A stretch of 29,223 bases of DNA, from the NCBI GenBank assembly GCA_964635325.1, contig CAZWOL010000042.1, forward strand, positions 1-29,223, read 5' to 3'. Below, piece by piece: positions 18,037 through 25,098 of this stretch. The stretch is from BOG-1112 sp964635325 (GTDB taxonomy: Bacteria; Bdellovibrionota_B; Oligoflexia; Oligoflexales; Bog-1112). A program made the position numbers and the translations under genes. The notes below the pieces were generated by a model. It saw only the letters and a list, made by a program, of their open reading frames with translations. It had not been told where the DNA came from and did not search any database. Position 1 is the first letter of the stretch; each line of letters opens with the position of its first letter.

Positions 18037-18954
18037 CTAAGCTAAGGCGTTTGGAAATGGTTCAAAAATATATTGCTCCTCAAGGTAGCTAATTTTGTGT
18101 GCGCTATTTTCAAATTTCAAAAGTTGTAAGATCAGATCCATCGAGAGTTCTCCAGTACGAAAACGTGCTATTAGTGCTAGCAAGTGTGCGCTCTGCTCTC
18201 GGCTTCGAAATTTTTTCATAAAACCAAAGAGATGTTCAAGTGCGTTTACTTGTGTGCCTCGGGTTGGAGTTTTTCGTAGTATCAAGCAGAGCTTTTCTCG
18301 GTACCGTTCCAAATCATTTGTATCGGTGCCTGCGGCTATTTGACCAAGTTCTTTTGTGTCACAGATAGAGAAGAGATTTAGCAAAAATTTATGACTCCTG
18401 TGAAAAGCCTGCAATGTTGAGCGATTGTGCACACTTTCACGAAAACGAGCGAGGCTAAAAATAGCTGTCAAAAAATTTTTACGAGCGTCCTCTTCGAAGA
18501 GGCGGCCTGCATTGACGAGAAGTAGATTAGGGAATTGTTTATGCATCTCTTGAGCAAATAGACCTTGTCCGTCGCTAGTATAATTTTGAGAATTTGAATA
18601 AAGGCGAACGTGCTCTACTCCGCATGTTGGTGATTTGGGAGCAAGTACGAAAGCATCTACTTGAGGGCCATATTGCTGAGCTAGCGAGGATGAAGCTCGA
18701 AGACCTTGCTCAGTAAAATCAGTTTGGCTACGGCAACCCACAAGAGCGGTCGACTCATTCGGAGTTTTTAGCAGACGCATGGACTCACGAGGACTTCCTA
18801 AGCCCATTGCCATTTCGGGGCAAACAGGAACAACTTCAACGTGTTTTGCAAGAACATCTGCAATCCACTCATGACGAAAGTAGGACCCGTTATGTCGAAC
18901 AGGCTGGCCAATCAGGCATGCTGAAATCCCAATTTTTGGCTTCGATAGCTTCAT
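18037..18954 (-). CDS. rudS: DUF523-DUF1722 protein, RudS-like thiouridine desulfidase
   Basis: Residues 1 to about 160 are a DUF523/TudS domain. The three cysteines expected to hold a [4Fe-4S] cluster are visible: Cys13 (ISACLIG), Cys45 (PVCPEMAMGLGSPRE) and Cys111 (SPTCG). Residues about 185-300 are a DUF1722 (YbgA-like) domain. This fusion is the architecture of RudS, described as removing sulfur from 4-thiouridine in tRNA; 4-thiouridine is the near-UV chromophore that crosslinks tRNA. E. coli ybgA is a neighbour of phrB, and here too the gene heads a photolyase operon, which supports a light-protection role. The start follows AAGGGG. The family call is firm; the exact substrate is taken from the family and not tested here. 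Confidence 0.85.
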   Translation of the reverse strand: MKLSKPKIGISACLIGQPVRHNGSYFRHEWIADVLAKHVEVVPVCPEMAMGLGSPRESMRLLKTPNESTALVGCRSQTDFTEQGLRASSSLAQQYGPQVDAFVLAPKSPTCGVEHVRLYSNSQNYTSDGQGLFAQEMHKQFPNLLLVNAGRLFEEDARKNFLTAIFSLARFRESVHNRSTLQAFHRSHKFLLNLFSICDTKELGQIAAGTDTNDLERYREKLCLILRKTPTRGTQVNALEHLFGFMKKFRSREQSAHLLALIARFRTGELSMDLILQLLKFENSAHKISYLEEQYIFEPFPNALA

Positions 18955-19030
18955 GATAACCCCTTATGCAGACTCTTCTATAATATCGTCCAAAACGTTC
19001 AAAAAATGAAGACAAATTTAATAATCCTTG

Positions 19031-19052
19031 TATAACAAGTTGTTATATTATA
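19031..19052 (-). promoter_or_regulatory. Candidate operator and -10 of the photolyase operon
   Basis: A perfect palindrome, TATAACAAGTTGTTATA (19031-19047, 8-bp arms, one central base), lies in the 148-bp gap between divergent genes. A consensus TATAAT for leftward transcription lies at 19052-19047 and touches it, so a bound protein would cover the start of transcription. No good -35 is visible. The MerR regulator of the operon is the natural candidate ligand. Confidence 0.45.
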
Positions 19053-19102
19053 TTGAATCGTTCAAAATGATGATTCTGCGATGTTATTAGATAGGATTGA
19101 GC

Positions 19103-19414
19103 ATGTATAAAGTTGGATTTCTTGTTCCCCCATCCCATCTTGAAGAAGTAAAGCTAAGCCTTTTTGCACAGGGCGCTGGTGAAATTGGAGATTACAAACA
19201 TTGTGCGTGGCAAGTTCTAGGAGAAGGGCAGTTTCTACCGAATGAGAGAGCCAAACCTTTCCTTGGAGAGAAGAACGAGACAAATAGAGTTGCAGAATAT
19301 TATGTGCAGGTCATTTGTGTGGAGGCTAATATTCGAGCGGTGATCGCAGCGTTAAAAGATGCACACCCATACGAAGAACCTGCGTACGATGTCGTCAAAC
19401 TCGAAAAATTTTAG
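19103..19414 (+). CDS. YqfO / NIF3 C-terminal domain-like protein
   Basis: A 103-residue protein that matches the small CutA-like domain found inserted in NIF3/DUF34 proteins such as YqfO, here alone. Recognisable blocks are YKVGFLVPPSHLEEVK at the N-terminus, GAGEIGDYKHCAWQ in the middle and the C-terminal AHPYEEPAYDV. Stand-alone versions are common in proteobacteria and have no settled biochemical role; related folds bind metals or form trimers. The start is the ATG at 19103 with AGGA 6 nt upstream; an in-frame TTG at 19097 is less likely. It is divergent from the photolyase operon and shares its control region. Confidence 0.82.
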   Translation: MYKVGFLVPPSHLEEVKLSLFAQGAGEIGDYKHCAWQVLGEGQFLPNERAKPFLGEKNETNRVAEYYVQVICVEANIRAVIAALKDAHPYEEPAYDVVKLEKF

Positions 19415-19431
19415 ATGATTGCCTCGATGGG

Positions 19432-19770
19432 CTACGCATTGCTGCGAAAAATAAAATACACAGCTCCTAACATACACAAAGCTGCCCAAACGAAATCCAT
19501 CGATAGACGAATTCCCATGTAAAACCATGCAAACCCCGCAAAGACGAAGAGAGTCATAACCTCTTGAAGAATCTTAAGCTGCGGAAGCGTTAAACTTTGG
19601 AAGCCAATTCGATTGGCAGGGACTTGCAAGCAGTATTCGAAAAAAGCGATCAACCAGCTGACCAAGATGGCTACGTAGAGTGGTTTGTCGTTCAAGTTTT
19701 TTAGGTGGGCATACCAGGCAAACGTCATAAAAATATTGGAAAGAAACAGCAAAGATAGTGCGATGTACAT
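19432..19770 (-). CDS. DUF486 (DMT-type) small membrane protein
   Basis: A 112-residue integral membrane protein with about four hydrophobic segments. It has the DUF486/COG3169 pattern: an N-terminal helix ending in FMTFAWYAHLK, then LVSWLIAFFEYCLQVPANRIG and LKILQEV. These proteins resemble half of a drug/metabolite transporter, but no substrate is established. The ATG has GGAGG upstream. It is convergent with the YqfO-like gene (17 nt between stops) and divergent from the next gene. Confidence 0.85.
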   Translation of the reverse strand: MYIALSLLFLSNIFMTFAWYAHLKNLNDKPLYVAILVSWLIAFFEYCLQVPANRIGFQSLTLPQLKILQEVMTLFVFAGFAWFYMGIRLSMDFVWAALCMLGAVYFIFRSNA

Positions 19771-19795
19771 CGATTGTCGCCTCCTATAGTCAATC

Positions 19796-19834
19796 TTGCA
19801 CTCCGTTAGAATGCAACTTATAAATGCATTCTAA
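19796..19834 (+). promoter_or_regulatory. Promoter with a palindrome spanning its -10
   Basis: TTGCAC (19796-19801) and TATAAA (19819-19824) are spaced by 17 nt. The -10 lies inside a perfect 10-bp inverted repeat, TTAGAATGCA (19806-19815) and TGCATTCTAA (19825-19834), with a 9-nt centre. A dimeric repressor on this site would occlude RNA polymerase. The start of transcription should be near 19831, which excludes an ATG at 19824 as the start of the downstream gene. Confidence 0.5.
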
Positions 19835-19883
19835 TGTAGGTAGCATGATCTCCCTAATCTTTTACTTCTATAAGGAAGCGTTT

Positions 19884-20447
19884 ATGAATTTTTCGCGAAA
19901 ACTTTGCACGAGCATTTTAGTTATGATTCTCGGTCTATCTGCTCCGCAAGCACATTGTGCCGGTGAAACAGGCTTTCAAGGATTTATATTACGTTCTTTT
20001 GCTGCAATGATGGTGGGATCAAGCTTTCTGTCTATAAATTGGACTAGTGAGCAATTGAAAGACCTTGAACTTGCTTTGAAGTCGAATACTACACTTAAAG
20101 ACAATCAGACTATAAAGTCTGTAGAGTATTTGGGAGACCTCTCAATTCTTTCTAATACCGTTGCAATTTTTGCAGGAACCATGGGATTGGGGCTGAATAG
20201 TGAAAGAGATTGGGACGCGCTGCTTGTTGCTGCTGGAGGAGTTTCGCTCGGATTTATCTCAATACTAACACAGAATATCATACTATGGAGTGTCTTGTCC
20301 GTTGATTTGATTCCGAATGTTGCTACGAATGGACTCTATTCGCTACTTGCGAGTGGTGCATTTGGAGCTCCTCTGCTTTCGGGCTTTTTGGTTAGTGGAT
20401 TTTTAGGAATTCAGAATTATTTAGATTCTCCTGCTTCTCTGCAATAA
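19884..20447 (+). CDS. Unknown protein with signal sequence and membrane segments
   Basis: I do not recognise this 187-residue protein. It begins with a clear Sec signal peptide (MNFSRKL, hydrophobic stretch, APQAHCAG). After that come several glycine/alanine-rich hydrophobic segments, near NTVAIFAGTMGLGL, LLVAAGGVSLGFISIL and LLASGAFGAPLLSGFLV, that could span the inner membrane. The ATG at 19884 has AAGGAAG upstream and fits the predicted transcription start; the frame is open to 19824 but that start is not supported. It is convergent with the DoxX-like gene downstream. A palindrome-flanked promoter suggests it is regulated. Confidence 0.7.
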   Translation: MNFSRKLCTSILVMILGLSAPQAHCAGETGFQGFILRSFAAMMVGSSFLSINWTSEQLKDLELALKSNTTLKDNQTIKSVEYLGDLSILSNTVAIFAGTMGLGLNSERDWDALLVAAGGVSLGFISILTQNIILWSVLSVDLIPNVATNGLYSLLASGAFGAPLLSGFLVSGFLGIQNYLDSPASLQ

Positions 20448-20491
20448 GTGTCTTATGGATAGATTTTCAGTTCATCTTGAAAGAAGTCTCT

Positions 20492-20881
20492 TCAGCTTTT
20501 AGATTTTCGTGGAAATCTGTCATATGCAATCCATGCGCACAGAATGCCGACAATACTCCAGTAGATAGTCGAACCATCATGAGCGGCCCCAGAGTAAAAA
20601 TGCAAAATACAAAATGTCAGCATCTCGATCATTACAAAACTAGCTGCTGCCGAAGCTGCTAGTTCGAAGTATTTGCGAAATCTAGGAAGCGCAAATGCAA
20701 GAGCTGGTAAAATAAAACCTACACTGCAAAATACTTCGATGACGCTCATTCCAATCCAAACTTCGTGCGCAATCATTGTGAGTGAAGGAATAATCTGAGC
20801 TGGGTTAGAAATCTTCCAGATTGCTCCTATGAGTGTATGTAGCGCTAAAAGGATTTGAAGCACCCATAAAAATATGTTCAT
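20492..20881 (-). CDS. DoxX-like small membrane protein
   Basis: A 129-residue protein with about four membrane segments. The start, FLWVLQILLALHTLIGAIWK, and the EVWIGMSVIEVFCSVGFILPA segment resemble DoxX-like/DUF4267-type membrane proteins, but the match is from memory of the pattern and moderate. No catalytic residues are apparent. GGAAGGAA precedes the ATG. It lies 87 nt downstream of the secreted NTF2-like gene on the same strand and may share its transcript. Confidence 0.65.
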   Translation of the reverse strand: MNIFLWVLQILLALHTLIGAIWKISNPAQIIPSLTMIAHEVWIGMSVIEVFCSVGFILPALAFALPRFRKYFELAASAAASFVMIEMLTFCILHFYSGAAHDGSTIYWSIVGILCAWIAYDRFPRKSKS

Positions 20882-20968
20882 AGGAGTTCCTTCCAGAGTT
20901 TGGCTTTGTAAGATTTTTAGTGTCGCTAGTACTGATTATATAGGAAGGAGTGTGCTCATCCTAGTGGG

Positions 20969-21559
20969 CTACTTGATTTTGCAAGTCGCATTATCACTAT
21001 CAAGAGCTTTGCTTGGTTGGCTAGGTGTGGGAGTGTTTTGCAAAGTGACAATGGTCCAACGCTGTTTAGTTTTTACGAAGTTAAAGATAAAGAAACCTTC
21101 TTGTGGATCGCTCTCGCTAAAGGCTAAGGTGCTGCAAGATGCATCGCTTGTCGGGTACTTCCAGTGGACCAAGGCTCGAGCGTGGCCTTCTGTGGATGAG
21201 CCAAGCATTCGAATCACTTCATAGTGAGCTGCTGGCTTAGATGCCAATGAACCACCGGGAGCTAAGATGCTTTGATGTCGTTTTAAAGTTGCTTCTTTGC
21301 CGACAAACATGTTGCCTTGCTGATTTACAAAGAGCACATCATCCGCCAAATTTTCGCAGACTTTTTCTGCTTTTCGATCTTTTAGGCCTTGCTCAAAACC
21401 TTTGATTATATTTTGCAAGCTGCTGAGATCAGCTTGTGCCAGATCGTTGCGATGACTTTCTTCGGACTTGCTTGGAGCGACAGGGGGTTTAGAAAAACTA
21501 AGAGTGCTACTGAAAAGAGAAGTGATCAAAATTACTTTTGAAAAATGGAGCGAGCTCAT
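20969..21559 (-). CDS. Secreted NTF2/SnoaL-like protein
   Basis: A protein of about 196 residues with an N-terminal signal peptide (hydrophobic ILITSLFSSTLSFS) and a domain like the NTF2/DUF4440 superfamily: an N-terminal helix (LQNIIKGFEQGLKDRKAEKVCENLADDVLF), the turn QGNMFVGKEA, then strands ending RWTIVTLQNTPT. Such domains form a cone-shaped pocket and include enzymes as well as binding proteins; no catalytic dyad is obvious. The ATG at 21559 follows AAGGGAAG; a TTG two codons earlier is less likely. Two cysteines, in the SDASCST and NATCKIK segments, could form a disulfide after export. Confidence 0.7.
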   Translation of the reverse strand: MSSLHFSKVILITSLFSSTLSFSKPPVAPSKSEESHRNDLAQADLSSLQNIIKGFEQGLKDRKAEKVCENLADDVLFVNQQGNMFVGKEATLKRHQSILAPGGSLASKPAAHYEVIRMLGSSTEGHARALVHWKYPTSDASCSTLAFSESDPQEGFFIFNFVKTKQRWTIVTLQNTPTPSQPSKALDSDNATCKIK

Positions 21560-21608
21560 GGTCAAGGCTTCCCTTTGTATTGGTCAATTTTACACATAAG
21601 TTATTACA

Positions 21609-21638
21609 ACTATAGTTTAATTCAATGTGTTTTACCAA
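21609..21638 (-). promoter_or_regulatory. Possible promoter of the secreted NTF2-like gene
   Basis: On the minus strand TTGGTA (21638-21633) and TATAGT (21614-21609) are spaced by 18 nt, about 50 nt before the start codon. The match to consensus is fair. Confidence 0.4.
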
Positions 21639-21717
21639 TTCTAAACAACTGCTGTGATGATCCTACATTGCCTGGCGATGATTCTTGATAGGGTCTAATC
21701 TTATGATTTTTTTAAAT

Positions 21718-21732
21718 TTTGTTGGCAACAAA
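21718..21732. promoter_or_regulatory. Palindrome upstream of the lipoprotein operon
   Basis: TTTGTTGGCAACAAA is a perfect 7-bp inverted repeat with one central base, lying 31 bp before the proposed -35 of the downstream pair. A binding site for a dimeric regulator is possible. The rest of the 280-bp divergent gap shows only AT-rich sequence and the two promoter candidates. Confidence 0.35.
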
Positions 21733-21763
21733 CAGATCACTTAAACAGAAACGGATTTTCTGG

Positions 21764-21792
21764 TTGTTAATCAGTAGGTTGTGATTTATACA
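21764..21792 (+). promoter_or_regulatory. Promoter of the coiled-coil/lipoprotein pair
   Basis: TTGTTA (21764-21769) and TATACA (21787-21792) are separated by exactly 17 nt, about 48 nt before the start codon. This is the best sigma-70-like match in the gap. Confidence 0.45.
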
Positions 21793-21839
21793 TCCACCGG
21801 ATTATTTCAACGTAACTGCTATAAGGTGGGTCTGATTTT

Positions 21840-22286
21840 ATGCGATATTTGATGTTGATATTGACTTTGAGTTTCACTAGTTTTTATTCGTCATCTGCTT
21901 TGAGTAATTTGGGGATGGAAATCTTGACATTATTTACTGGTCAATCTGCCAATTTTGCAGTTATCAAGGCCGTAAATAAGCGTATTCAACAGCAAAAAGA
22001 AATCGAAAATCAAAAGCTAAGAGATCAGGCTAAAGAGTTGGCAGAAGAACTGTCTGCGACAAAAAAACTTTTGTTGGATACGATTCATTCTATGGATAAA
22101 ATAAAGAGAAGCTCTAAAAATGCCAATATAGAAACTAGGCTTAATCTGGACCGAGTGTTAGCTGAATTCGAGGCCTGTATCTCTCTAGCAAATTCAAAAC
22201 AGATTACAAGAAGTTGCTACGAAACCTACAAATCAAAATATGAAGAAATAGCATCTGGTTGGGATCAGGATTGGGGGTCTTTGTGA
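21840..22286 (+). CDS. Exported coiled-coil protein of unknown function
   Basis: I do not recognise a family. The 148-residue protein has a signal peptide (MRYLMLILTLSFTSFYSSSA). A charged, heptad-like stretch (about residues 48-90, KRIQQQKEIENQKLRDQAK and on) should form a coiled coil. Two cysteines (in FEACISL and TRSCYET) could pair. The C-terminus is Trp-rich (SGWDQDWGSL). Its stop overlaps the likely GTG start of the next gene (GTGA), so the two proteins are probably made together and may form a complex (inference). Confidence 0.75.
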   Translation: MRYLMLILTLSFTSFYSSSALSNLGMEILTLFTGQSANFAVIKAVNKRIQQQKEIENQKLRDQAKELAEELSATKKLLLDTIHSMDKIKRSSKNANIETRLNLDRVLAEFEACISLANSKQITRSCYETYKSKYEEIASGWDQDWGSL

Positions 22287-23464
22287 TTTTGCGAATGCGC
22301 TATTTTATTCTGTCTTTGCTGTTTATATCTTGTGGTCCTCTTTCAAATAGAGTGAAAATTTCCCCAGAAGTTTCTCAGCAGAAACCCAAAACAGAACTTA
22401 GGTTTGTTGCCCTAGATCCTGAAGAGGATAGCTCGTTTCATCTTGGGCAAGGTTTCAATAGTCTTACTGGCTTGGAAAGTTTAAAAACGACAAATAATAT
22501 CATTTCTAATGATAAAGCAGAGTCGATTCTCAAAAGTGAGGGAGGTTCGCAGCGTTTTAGTGCTTCAACTTTTAATTCCGTCTCTGAACTGTTTTCTGCT
22601 ATCAATTTAGATATATCTACGCATGTTGGATTTAAAACTACAGATCTTACAGTCCAGACCAATATAGGTTTGAAAAGTTTAAAAGAATTTAAAACCTATT
22701 CGAAAAATTCCTACATTTTGATTCGAGGTGTTAAAACCTTCAACGCGATTACTCTCACGGACTATTTTGTCAAAGAATCCTCCATTGAATATTACTCGAA
22801 AAACGTAGATCGATTTTATTCTGATAATGGTGATCAATTTGTTTCCTCAGTATACATGGGTGCGCAGGTTCTAGCTGTTTTTGAATGTGTCAACCATACT
22901 TGGGAGGAGAAGGAATCCCTGGATAATCTTATTAATAATGACTTGAGCTTGAACTTGTTTTCGGGAGGCGAGCAGCTGCACTCGTTTATGCAGAAAGTGA
23001 ATAAAGCGAGTCATGACGGTTGCTCCATTTTTGTAGAATCGAAGGGTTCTGCAGGTAGAATTCGTTTTGATCTTGAACACTTTGTTCAAGATTCTTTTGA
23101 CTTCCTTTCGCAATCGGATTTGAGTAAGGCTGTTCCTGTTCGCGTCGAGCTTAAAAGCTACAGAGTGATCCCTCAAAGCAATTTTCAAGATAATATTATG
23201 CGTAAAATTGATTGGCAGAAAGTTGATAATACGAAGAGTCTTGTTGTTTTGAAGAAGAATAATTTGCGAAATTTGTACATGGATTTTGAAAGCTATCAAA
23301 AGAGCTATGAATTGGCAAATACTGCTGAACGAAGAAGCTCTGCATCACTTTCTTTGCAGAAGATTTCACGAGCCATCGCTAAGAAGAAAATAGAAATCCA
23401 AGAGCTTGCTAAGAATCTCCTCCCTGATACTAACGATCAAGGGTGGGGAGAGTGGGAGGAGTAG
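22283..23464 (+). CDS. Lipoprotein with a MACPF-like motif
   Basis: An exported protein of about 393 residues. The leader MRYFILSLLFISCG has a lipobox-like end with Cys after FIS, so it is likely lipid-anchored. Centrally, NGDQFVSSVYMGAQV resembles the MACPF/perforin signature (aromatic-G-x-T/S-F/Y, six residues, G-G); Gly, Phe and the second-block Gly are kept while the final Gly is Ala. It is followed by strands (VLAVFEC) as in that fold. I rate the fold assignment as a hypothesis. The GTG at 22283 overlaps the previous stop and has GGGGG 5 nt upstream; the ATG at 22295 is an alternative that begins MRYF, like the MRYL start of its partner. The C-terminus ends in a Trp-rich acidic tail. Confidence 0.65.
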   Translation: MILRMRYFILSLLFISCGPLSNRVKISPEVSQQKPKTELRFVALDPEEDSSFHLGQGFNSLTGLESLKTTNNIISNDKAESILKSEGGSQRFSASTFNSVSELFSAINLDISTHVGFKTTDLTVQTNIGLKSLKEFKTYSKNSYILIRGVKTFNAITLTDYFVKESSIEYYSKNVDRFYSDNGDQFVSSVYMGAQVLAVFECVNHTWEEKESLDNLINNDLSLNLFSGGEQLHSFMQKVNKASHDGCSIFVESKGSAGRIRFDLEHFVQDSFDFLSQSDLSKAVPVRVELKSYRVIPQSNFQDNIMRKIDWQKVDNTKSLVVLKKNNLRNLYMDFESYQKSYELANTAERRSSASLSLQKISRAIAKKKIEIQELAKNLLPDTNDQGWGEWEE

Positions 23465-23475
23465 GAAGTTTCTAT

Positions 23476-23913
23476 TTACTCTTCTATATGACTCTGTTTC
23501 ACGCATTTTGGAAACTCATGCAATGCACTACTGATAGCCTTTTCGCAGTGTATTGTATGGCCAAAGGATCTTTGTGTAACTTTTGCTGATGTTAAATCAG
23601 CATTTGCAGATCTCTCTGTTCTTTGCTGCAATGTAACTGCAATAGTGCAAATATTAGGTGCTATACGGTTGATTTTGTATTCCATACTTAAAGTTAGCAT
23701 AAGGTCCCCGGCTTGAAGCTCATTTTTTAATTGATCAACATCGCGTTCTACTGGTGCATATCCACGCTTTTGCAGTGGTATCTTCCAATCTTCTGAATAC
23801 GAGCTGATTTTAGATCCGGTCGGTAGGTAAATCTGACATGTTGGGTGGACCAGATTTTCTGCATGCAATCCGCCGTTTGAAAGTAGCAAGAAACCTAAAA
23901 TTAAACTTCTCAT
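23476..23913 (-). CDS. Small secreted protein, unknown
   Basis: No family recognised. It has 145 residues with a clear signal peptide (MRSLILGFLLLSNGGLHA) and AAGGAG at good spacing before the ATG. The mature part contains four cysteines (HPTCQIY, PNICTIA, IHCEK, PKCVK), an even number that could form two disulfides, and alternating strand-like segments. It is convergent with the lipoprotein gene, 11 nt between stops. The gap from its start to 24188 (about 275 bp) shows no gene or clear promoter. Confidence 0.65.
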   Translation of the reverse strand: MRSLILGFLLLSNGGLHAENLVHPTCQIYLPTGSKISSYSEDWKIPLQKRGYAPVERDVDQLKNELQAGDLMLTLSMEYKINRIAPNICTIAVTLQQRTERSANADLTSAKVTQRSFGHTIHCEKAISSALHEFPKCVKQSHIEE

Positions 23914-24188
23914 GAGCTCTCCTTAGACTAGAGGGATGATAGCAACGGATATTCAAGACTAGCGTATCCAAATGAGAAGACCGTTATTAGAAGTGCGTGA
24001 ATATTGCGTGTCTAACGACGTGTGCAAAATGTTTTGTTTGATATTGCATGAATGGCAAAGTCAGAAGTGAGAGGAATCTAAATGATATCCTATCGCCTCT
24101 CTGAAAAGTGAATTTTCTTTTGCTTTTGATCTAAAAAATGGAGCAGAAACTCATGGGCGTAGTGTTCAATTTAGCATACTGAGGTTTT

Positions 24189-24218
24189 ATGTTAGCTAAG
24201 AGAATGTGTATTGCATTA
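24189..24218 (+). pseudogene. 5' fragment of an IS-split membrane-protein gene
   Basis: An ATG with GAGG upstream opens ten codons reading MLAKRMCIAL, the positively charged start of a signal peptide. They stop exactly at the left end of the insertion sequence. The frame resumes at 25099 when the element and one copy of its TA duplication are removed. Confidence 0.8.
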
Positions 24219-24243
24219 GGGCCTGTACCTAGTTTCTTAAAAG
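24219..24243 (+). repeat. Left terminal inverted repeat of the IS
   Basis: The 25 bases are identical to the reverse complement of 25072-25096; the match continues with one mismatch and four more matches. Confidence 0.9.
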
Positions 24244-24294
24244 CTTGATCGCGCGCATTATTTCTTAGAATATTTACAGCAAGTTATGGCGAGG

Positions 24295-24336
24295 TGACAT
24301 AAACTTTTCTTCGACAAAAAAGGAGAGTTTATGTCG
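24295..24336 (+). promoter_or_regulatory. Hairpin that sequesters the transposase start
   Basis: The segment 24295-24311 can pair with 24320-24336 over 17 bp, including three G-U pairs in RNA, with an 8-nt loop. The right arm contains the whole ribosome site AGGAGAG and the ATG at 24331. A transcript entering from outside the element would fold and hide the start. This is known to limit transposase synthesis in elements such as IS10 and IS50. Confidence 0.7.
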
Positions 24337-25086
24337 AGAACGATGTTATCAGATGATCTGTGGGATGTCCTAGAACAAAAGCTTCTACAAGCTGGTGCAA
24401 GATTGAATGACAATCTTAGGAATGTTGTTGAGGGTATGCTCCACCGCATAAGGACCGGTGAACCATGGAGAGATCTTCCTAAAGATTTTGGCCCGTACTC
24501 CACGGTGTACAACCGGTTCAACAGCTGGAGTAAATGCGGAATCACCACAGCATTGTTTGAAGTTAGCAAATTTGACCCTGACAACGAGATAAATTCGATG
24601 GATTCAACGATCAACCGTGCTCACCAACATGCCTCTGGAGCAGCAAAGGGAGAGGAGACTGCAATTGGGCGCTCAAAGGGTGGACTGACAACAAAAGTTC
24701 ATGTTCTTGCAGATGCCCACGGAAACCCATTAGAGACAATAGTTACAGAGGGCCAGGCGCACGATATGCGAGAAGCACATAACTTAGCAAAATTATCAGA
24801 GGCTGAGATAATCCTAGGGGATAAAGGATATGACTCGGGTGATCTTCGGAATCAGATTATTCAGCAAGGCTCTCAACCATCAATCCCAATGAAAAGCACG
24901 AGCACAAAAGAAAATCCCCATTTTGATAAAGAGATTTACAAGTCCCGCCACACTATCGAAAATTTATTTGCAAAAATGAAACAGTTCAGAGCCTTTGCTA
25001 CCAGGTATGACAAGCTAAAGCGAAATTACAAAGCTGTTGTGGACATGGTGGCGACTATGGTTTGGCTCAAACTTTTAAGAAACTAG
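24331..25086 (+). CDS. IS5-family DDE transposase
   Basis: A single 251-residue open frame. The N-terminal part has the IS427-group block GEPWRDLPKDFGPYSTVYNRF. The catalytic triad is visible as Asp91 (MDSTINRAH), Asp164 (LGDKGYDSG) and Glu210 in the RHTIENLFAKMKQFR signature. The GRSKGGLTTKVH block also fits the group. Many IS427 relatives need a frameshift to join two frames; none is needed here. AGGAGAG precedes the ATG but lies in a hairpin. The stop codon falls inside the right terminal repeat and is in the same frame as the host gene fragment downstream. Confidence 0.95.
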   Translation: MSRTMLSDDLWDVLEQKLLQAGARLNDNLRNVVEGMLHRIRTGEPWRDLPKDFGPYSTVYNRFNSWSKCGITTALFEVSKFDPDNEINSMDSTINRAHQHASGAAKGEETAIGRSKGGLTTKVHVLADAHGNPLETIVTEGQAHDMREAHNLAKLSEAEIILGDKGYDSGDLRNQIIQQGSQPSIPMKSTSTKENPHFDKEIYKSRHTIENLFAKMKQFRAFATRYDKLKRNYKAVVDMVATMVWLKLLRN

Positions 25087-25096
25087 GTACAGGCCC
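25072..25096 (-). repeat. Right terminal inverted repeat of the IS
   Basis: Reverse complement of the left end at 24219-24243. It contains the transposase stop codon TAG at 25084-25086. Confidence 0.9.
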
Positions 25097-25098
25097 TA

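Larger units (their letters stand above)
24219..25096 (+). mobile_element. IS5-family insertion sequence (IS427-like), 878 bp
   Basis: The element has 25-bp perfect terminal inverted repeats beginning GGGCCTGTACC (24219-24243 and 25072-25096), with further partial match inward. It is flanked by TA on both sides (24217-24218 and 25097-25098), the duplication expected for the IS427 group. It holds one transposase gene and looks complete. Near-perfect termini and an intact transposase suggest recent, possibly active, transposition. Confidence 0.93.

Noticed and set aside
24258..24614. Minus-strand frame within the insertion sequence
   Set aside because: It lies opposite the transposase gene, with no ribosome site and no recognisable motif.
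24331..25086. Programmed frameshift in the transposase
   Set aside because: All catalytic residues are in one uninterrupted frame, so no frameshift is needed.
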